From the NCBI GenBank assembly GCA_016762975.1, contig JAESUV010000037.1, positions 8,084 through 18,403 on the forward strand: a DNA stretch of 10,320 bases. Direction: 5' to 3'. The position numbers and the translations under genes were made by a program. Shown piece after piece: positions 7,141 to 10,320 of the stretch. Numbering within the stretch: position 1 is the first letter of the stretch; each line of letters opens with the position of its first letter. A model generated the notes under the pieces. That model did no database searches, was not told where the DNA came from, and worked only from the letters and a program-made list of their open reading frames with translations. The stretch is from Gammaproteobacteria bacterium. GTDB lineage: Bacteria > Pseudomonadota > Gammaproteobacteria > Pseudomonadales > Pseudohongiellaceae.

Positions 7141-7789
7141 TCTAGCGAGTAGACCGCGCTTAGTGGGTAACTCGGCTTGGGATGGCAGGAGTGAGGGGCC
7201 TCCTTATATTCACGGTTTACGGCTGCGCTGCATGGCCCATGAAAGAGAAAGCACGATGGATCAAAGAGTCATCCCCCAAATACGAGGAAACTCCATAGAG
7301 GGCATACTGAGACCCCTTATCTAGGATTCACGAAACCCTCGGTATCTCAATCGGCCTTATACTAGGGACTTAAACTTATGGTTTGTAATAAAAGGGTTGC
7401 CGGGTACACTTGCTGCAAAGCGGAGATAAATACCGCGCGGGGCGCATATACAAATGTTATGAGCACTCTTCTCTAAAAAAGAACGGAAAGTATTTGCAGT
7501 AAAGTGCTGGTAGAAAATTTTTCCAGCAAGTAGTAAAGGTAACCAGAAGCATTTCAATGGCTTCGTTCTTGGTGTCTTCAGAAAAATCTGGAATGTGAAC
7601 CCATACCTATGGCTTCGTCCGTTCTAGCTGGCATTGGGCTGAATGTTGTATAAGCAGTAAAGCAATGTCGTCTTGGGTCTGATACTTTTAGGGACAGTGG
7701 TTGAAGGGGCAAAGAGTCTTTAACTCAACATCCGGCATCGGCTTCGCTAGCGCTCCACAATGTGCCCGTAGAGGAAACAGAGTGTCACC
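7141..7789. other. Long stretch without a convincing gene
   Basis: I see no intact gene here in either direction. A 66-codon minus-strand frame (7357-7557) has no recognisable family or ribosome binding site. A second minus-strand frame runs from 7687 to 7457 interrupted by one TAG (7609-7607); pieces such as DDIALLLIQHS and DFSEDTKNEAIEMLL look protein-like but I cannot name a family. An imperfect hairpin at 7506-7527 (GCTGG/CCAGC arms around an A/T-rich centre) has no T-run. A 10-base direct repeat ATGGCTTCGT occurs at 7557 and 7609. Because a probable attC site follows immediately, part of this stretch may be a decayed integron cassette. No tRNA or other structured RNA is evident. Confidence 0.45.
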
Positions 7790-7848
7790 ACATAACCATC
7801 AAATCAATGAGACGCCGCAAGCGGCGCTCTTTATTCAAAGCGTTATGT
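7790..7848 (+). other. Probable integron attC recombination site 1
   Basis: The left core-like box ACATAAC (7790-7796) and right box GTTATGT (7842-7848) are exact reverse complements; with one flanking base each side the match is eight bases. Between them lies an imperfect palindrome with a perfect CGCCGC/GCGGCG centre (7813-7818, 7821-7826) and looser A/T-rich arms. The 59-base length, foldable single strand and GCGTTATGT right end fit short attC sites of gammaproteobacterial integron cassettes. The right box deviates from the strict GTTRRRY consensus at one place, a change common in chromosomal arrays. Recombination would occur between 7842 and 7843. Confidence 0.7.
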
Positions 7849-7850
7849 GC

Positions 7851-7871
7851 ATGAGTGAGGTGAAGGATTGA
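7851..7871 (+). promoter_or_regulatory. Ribosome binding site and six-codon mini-ORF overlapping the cassette gene start
   Basis: ATG at 7851 opens a frame encoding MSEVKD that stops at TGA 7869-7871, overlapping the TTG start at 7868 in the string ATTGA. The purine-rich GAGGTGAAGGA within the mini-ORF serves as the ribosome binding site of the main gene. The arrangement could couple translation, but may be incidental. Confidence 0.3.
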
Positions 7872-8251
7872 ACATAGTCCAACTCTCTAGATTTGTTCTT
7901 GGATTTAGCTGGATCTATCATGGGCTATTCCCCAAACTCCTTTTCCTTGCACCACTAGAATTAGAAATGAGTGGCAGCATTGGCCTAGCGGAATCGAACA
8001 CACTGTGGCTAATTCGATTTGCAGGGGTTTCGGAAGTTATATTTGGAATTTTGCTTCTGGTGTTTTACAAACATGTCATGCTTCTTTACCTGAACATCGC
8101 TGGGTTCCTAGCATTAGTGGTATTTGTTCTAATAATGACTCCACACTTGATGGTGGAAGCATTCAATCCGGTTACTACCAATCTGCCGCTAATAGTATTG
8201 AGTTTGATTCTTATACATGAAGCAAAAAAAGGTGGCTCCGAAAGCACATAA
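7868..8251 (+). CDS. DoxX-like small membrane protein carried as an integron cassette
   Basis: This is a 127-residue membrane protein with about four hydrophobic segments. The N-terminus LSRFVLGFSWIYHGLFPKLL, then RFAGVSEVIFGILLLVF, resembles the DoxX-like family, in which a W-x-x-x-G-L-x-P-K element in the first helix and a G-x-x-E-x-x-x-G element in the second half are typical. Biochemical function in this subfamily is not established. The start must be TTG at 7868: an in-frame stop lies at 7856-7858, and the next ATG would remove the conserved first helix. The stop codon TAA lies inside the left box of the following attC-like site, as is usual for cassette genes. With only attC 1 upstream and no other promoter evident, expression may depend on read-through from outside. 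Confidence 0.75.
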   Translation: MNIVQLSRFVLGFSWIYHGLFPKLLFLAPLELEMSGSIGLAESNTLWLIRFAGVSEVIFGILLLVFYKHVMLLYLNIAGFLALVVFVLIMTPHLMVEAFNPVTTNLPLIVLSLILIHEAKKGGSEST

Positions 8252-8294
8252 CAATCAAGTCAGAAAGGAAGCCGCCGTATTAATGGCGTTATGT
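8246..8294 (+). other. Probable integron attC site 2 (short, possibly eroded)
   Basis: It has the same boxes as site 1, ACATAAC (8246-8252) and GTTATGT (8288-8294), in the same orientation. The internal stem is weak: only CGCC (8273-8276) with GGCG (8285-8288). At 49 bases it is below the usual length, suggesting an eroded or minimal site. Together with site 1 it bounds a cassette of 446 bases (7843-8288) containing one gene, which is the main support for calling it. Confidence 0.55.
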
Positions 8295-8330
8295 TTTTAG
8301 TCAAATAATCTACAATCGGGAAGAAGAACC

Positions 8331-8858
8331 ATGAATTGGGAGGCATTTGGAGCAGCAGGAGAATGGGCCGGAGCTATTACGGTGGTCATAACACTTATCT
8401 ATTTGGCCAGGCAGATTCAACAACAAAACAACATCGCAAAATTTAATGCCGCACAGTCCGTCTGGGATGGCTTTCGAGAAATTAATTTGACGCAAGGCCT
8501 TAGTACTGAAATAGCCGGTTTAAGTTTGAGAGGAAGCAGCGACCCATCCAGTTTAAGCGATACTGAGGCGAATCAGTATTTTCTCATTTTCCGAGCCTAC
8601 TTCACATCTGCGAACAAAGCGTTTCGCGCACACGAATTGGGGGTCCTAGACAATCAAGAATAGCGTGACATAGCTATTGAGTTCTTGGTAAATACTAAGT
8701 CACCTGGTGGTATCGCTTTTCGCGAAACAGTCAAAGACTTCGGGTACGAAGATTTTTGGAAAGCAATAGACGCGGCGGAAGATCCAAATATTCGCCTGCC
8801 CGAGTATAACTTAGCTAAATTCGGACAAGAAAAAGCGGATGTCTGTGATAAGAAATAA
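8331..8858 (+). pseudogene. Small membrane-anchored protein of unknown function, interrupted by an in-frame amber codon
   Basis: Reading from ATG 8331, the frame meets TAG at 8661-8663 (codon 111), then continues open to TAA at 8856-8858, giving 174 sense codons plus the amber. The part after the stop (RDIAIEFLVNTKSPGGIAFR, then DFGYEDFWKAIDAAEDPNIR) keeps a protein-like composition. The whole resembles a widespread uncharacterised family in marine bacteria: MNWEAFGAAGEWAGAITVV, a single membrane helix about residues 10-27, then a helical domain. In that family a Trp commonly follows the 'D-x-x-x' element at this point, so TGG to TAG is the likely change (from memory). It follows attC site 2, so it may be a second cassette gene. 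The ribosome binding site is weak (GGGAAGAAG). Alternatives are a functional truncated 110-residue protein or read-through. Confidence 0.65.
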
Positions 8859-8870
8859 ATTCACAAAAAA

Positions 8871-8964
8871 GGGGGACACTCATAAAATAATGAATTATGA
8901 CAGCAATTTGGCGAAGTCTTATTGACGAGCATTTTCTTAAGTTACTAAGTAATCAGTGTCCCCC
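8871..8964. mobile_element. 94-base element with perfect 10-base inverted ends (MITE- or REP-like)
   Basis: It begins with GGGGGACACT (8871-8880) and ends with its exact reverse complement AGTGTCCCCC (8955-8964). The A/T-rich interior has no coding frame. No clear target duplication is visible (flanks AAAAAA and AGACTT). Palindromes ending in GTGTCCCC are, as I recall, common dispersed repeats near IS200/REP-type transposases in gammaproteobacteria; no transposase is present here. It sits where an attC site for the preceding gene would be expected. Confidence 0.5.
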
Positions 8965-9053
8965 AGACTTTCCTTTTAGTGTATTCCATAGATGGGTTTA
9001 ACTATGTCCTATCTAAGCCAATATTTGGAATCGGTAAAGACGTTAGGGAACTA

Positions 9054-9902
9054 ATGAAGATATTCATAAAAAACCACCCAGCCCTCTCTCTTTTTGCACT
9101 CTCTTTCTTATTGGGAGGATTGCCACTTTCCCTTGTAGCTGCTCAATTGCTTCCGCTTGAGTTTTCCCAACTCGGGGCTCTTAGCGCTAGCGTAGCTGGT
9201 TTCGTTCTCGCTGGCGTGGAAGGTGGACGAGAGAGAGTACGCGAACTGCTGCTTAGAAGTCTAATTTGGAGAGTAGACAGCAAATGGTGGGCAATTGCTC
9301 TTTTCTACATGGTTCCTCTTGCAGCGGCCGCACTCTATTTTGGCTCAGTGGTTGAAGGTATAACTTTTGACTGGAATACGTTGCGTCCTATTTATCAAAT
9401 TCTACCAATGATACTTGTTTTAGTTATCATGGCCGGTCTTGGCGAAGAATTTGGTTGGCGTGGCTTTCTTCTTCCAAGATTGCAGCGCCATCACAGCGCT
9501 CTTACTTCCAGCCTCATAATAGGATTCTTTCACAGCCTCTGGCACATTCCACTATTCTTAGTAGAAGGCACCGCCCAAAACGATTGGGCTCAACAGATCG
9601 GATTGCTCCCTGCATTTCTTGGTTACTCTGCATTCGTAATAGCATGGGCGATTCAACTAACTTGGATTTTCAACAACACAAGAGGTAGTGTGCTCCTGGT
9701 TGCGACTGTACATGGCGCTGGAAATGCGTGGATCGGTGGTTACTTCGAAATAAGCGGGAACGTTGGTATTACAGGCAATAATATTCTGACAATTTTTATG
9801 CTTCTTCTTTCGTTCACGATAGTTGTAATTACAGGACACAGACATCTATCACGTGTGGCTGAACGAAATATTTTGGCAATGAGTAGAGCCAAGGAAAAAT
9901 AA
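9054..9902 (+). CDS. CPBP-family intramembrane metalloprotease (CAAX protease/Abi-like)
   Basis: The product is 282 residues and polytopic. It carries the three conserved CPBP motifs: EEFGWR (Glu131-Glu132 ... Arg136), FHSLWHIP (His160, His164) and HGAGN (His220 ... Asn224). These residues are the expected metal-binding and catalytic set, so the protein should be an active glutamate/metal-dependent intramembrane protease. Bacterial members act in processing of membrane peptides, bacteriocin self-immunity or unknown pathways; the substrate here cannot be told. I chose ATG 9054 over an upstream in-frame ATG at 8979: AGGGAA lies just before it at 9045-9050, and the upstream 25 residues are not family-like and begin only 15 bases after the inverted-repeat element. 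It converges with the minus-strand WYL gene, 31 bases apart. Confidence 0.88.
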   Translation: MKIFIKNHPALSLFALSFLLGGLPLSLVAAQLLPLEFSQLGALSASVAGFVLAGVEGGRERVRELLLRSLIWRVDSKWWAIALFYMVPLAAAALYFGSVVEGITFDWNTLRPIYQILPMILVLVIMAGLGEEFGWRGFLLPRLQRHHSALTSSLIIGFFHSLWHIPLFLVEGTAQNDWAQQIGLLPAFLGYSAFVIAWAIQLTWIFNNTRGSVLLVATVHGAGNAWIGGYFEISGNVGITGNNILTIFMLLLSFTIVVITGHRHLSRVAERNILAMSRAKEK

Positions 9903-9933
9903 GAGACACTGATATTTTCTTGAACAACTACGC

Positions 9934-10320
9934 CTAAATAGTTTGATAAAACGGCGTGTAAATATCCGTGAATAGTTGTTTTTGGCGAAGCTGAAAACTG
10001 CCGTCAACAATGCGAGTATTCTTAATTCGATCTATTCGGAAGACTCGAGATGACGAGCGGAGGTGATCCCAAGCTAGGATATACCAGATAGGCCAATTCA
10101 GTAGTATATACTGCGCTTCAATCACTCGAACGGTTCGCTCCCCAGCCTCGGATTGATATTCGATCTCCAAGCAATTCTGTCGTAAAAATGATTCCGCTAT
10201 ACTCTCGGAAATTCGCTGTATTGGTGCCGTGTAATGAGACACTACATTTGCTCTCGCATTGTCGCCGATCATTATACGTTTTCGGATATTGCTGACCGCG
10301 CTACGCTGCCTTTGAGGGAA
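9934..10320 (-). CDS. WYL-domain transcriptional regulator, C-terminal part (5' end outside window)
   Basis: On the minus strand the frame is open to the window edge; the ATG at 10272-10270 is probably internal because 16 codons upstream (FPQRQRSAVSNIRKRI) read on without a stop and suit the helical linker of these proteins. The visible 128 residues match a WYL domain of the YafY type: a short helix, ISESIAESFLRQNCLEIEYQ, then WYILAWDHLRSS and RVFRIDRIKNTRIV. The WYL motif appears as Trp-Tyr-Ile. Such proteins usually have an N-terminal winged helix-turn-helix, missing here because it lies beyond the window. WYL domains sense nucleic acid or small ligands and control stress, DNA damage or defence genes. 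Its partners would be beyond the right edge. Confidence 0.75.
   Translation of the reverse strand, partial: FPQRQRSAVSNIRKRIMIGDNARANVVSHYTAPIQRISESIAESFLRQNCLEIEYQSEAGERTVRVIEAQYILLNWPIWYILAWDHLRSSSRVFRIDRIKNTRIVDGSFQLRQKQLFTDIYTPFYQTI

Noticed and set aside
7506..7527. Hairpin as an intrinsic terminator
   Set aside because: The stem is only five clean pairs with A/T-rich centre and no T-run follows; it is also more than 360 bases past the last gene.
7357..7557. Minus-strand 66-codon frame as a gene
   Set aside because: It has no ribosome binding site and no recognisable domain, and a competing frame on the same strand looks equally protein-like.
7557..7618. Direct repeat ATGGCTTCGT (two copies) as an attachment site or repeat array
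   Set aside because: Only two 10-base copies with no integrase or boundary signal nearby; chance is sufficient.
8979..8981. ATG at 8979 as the start of the CPBP protease
   Set aside because: The ATG at 9054 has a nearby AGGGAA site and the preceding 25 residues do not look like part of the family.
8994..9050. A third attC site near GTTTAAC and CGTTAGGG before the CPBP gene
   Set aside because: The two boxes are not complementary and there is no palindrome between them; the right one overlaps the ribosome binding site of the protease gene.

Overview
The window looks like chromosome of a proteobacterium, most likely a marine-type gammaproteobacterium. The basis is intermediate base composition by eye, typical Shine-Dalgarno sites, Tat and Sec leaders, and protein families common in that group. 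This is inference; no rRNA or other phylogenetic marker is present.

Positions 1-7140 form one long plus-strand block. It opens with the 3' part of an OPT-family transporter (1-1305, cut by the window edge). A tightly packed amine dehydrogenase operon follows: large beta-propeller subunit (1399-2493), MauE-like membrane protein (2497-3075), MauD-like thioredoxin-fold protein (3068-3712) and the Tat-exported, tryptophan tryptophylquinone (TTQ)-bearing small subunit (3709-4251). The E/D and D/A pairs overlap by 8 and 4 bases. A monohaem c-type cytochrome (4270-4686), a small secreted protein of unknown function (4783-5250) and a DUF885 lipoprotein with a zinc-peptidase-like motif (5284-7140) come next. 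The working model is periplasmic: MauE and MauD help export or disulfide-bond the cysteine-rich small subunit, two of its tryptophans become TTQ, the tetramer oxidises a primary amine to an aldehyde and ammonia, and electrons leave through a small carrier, possibly the adjacent cytochrome. No mauF, mauG, mauC, mauM or mauN lies in the window. The order B-E-D-A-cytochrome recalls the aromatic amine dehydrogenase (aau) cluster of Alcaligenes faecalis more than the methylamine (mau) cluster of Paracoccus. The small subunit mixes features of both families and has Ser where both have one active-site Asp.

Positions 7141-8970 have a different character. About 650 bases without a convincing gene lead to a probable integron attC site (7790-7848), a 446-base cassette carrying a DoxX-like membrane protein with a TTG start, and a second attC-like site (8246-8294). 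No integron integrase is visible, so this would be a cluster of attC sites without an integrase or a remnant. A small membrane-anchored protein gene with an in-frame amber codon (8331-8858) follows, then a 94-base element with perfect 10-base inverted ends (8871-8964).

The right end holds a CPBP-family intramembrane protease (9054-9902). Converging on it is the C-terminal part of a WYL-domain transcriptional regulator on the minus strand (9934-10320), cut by the window edge.
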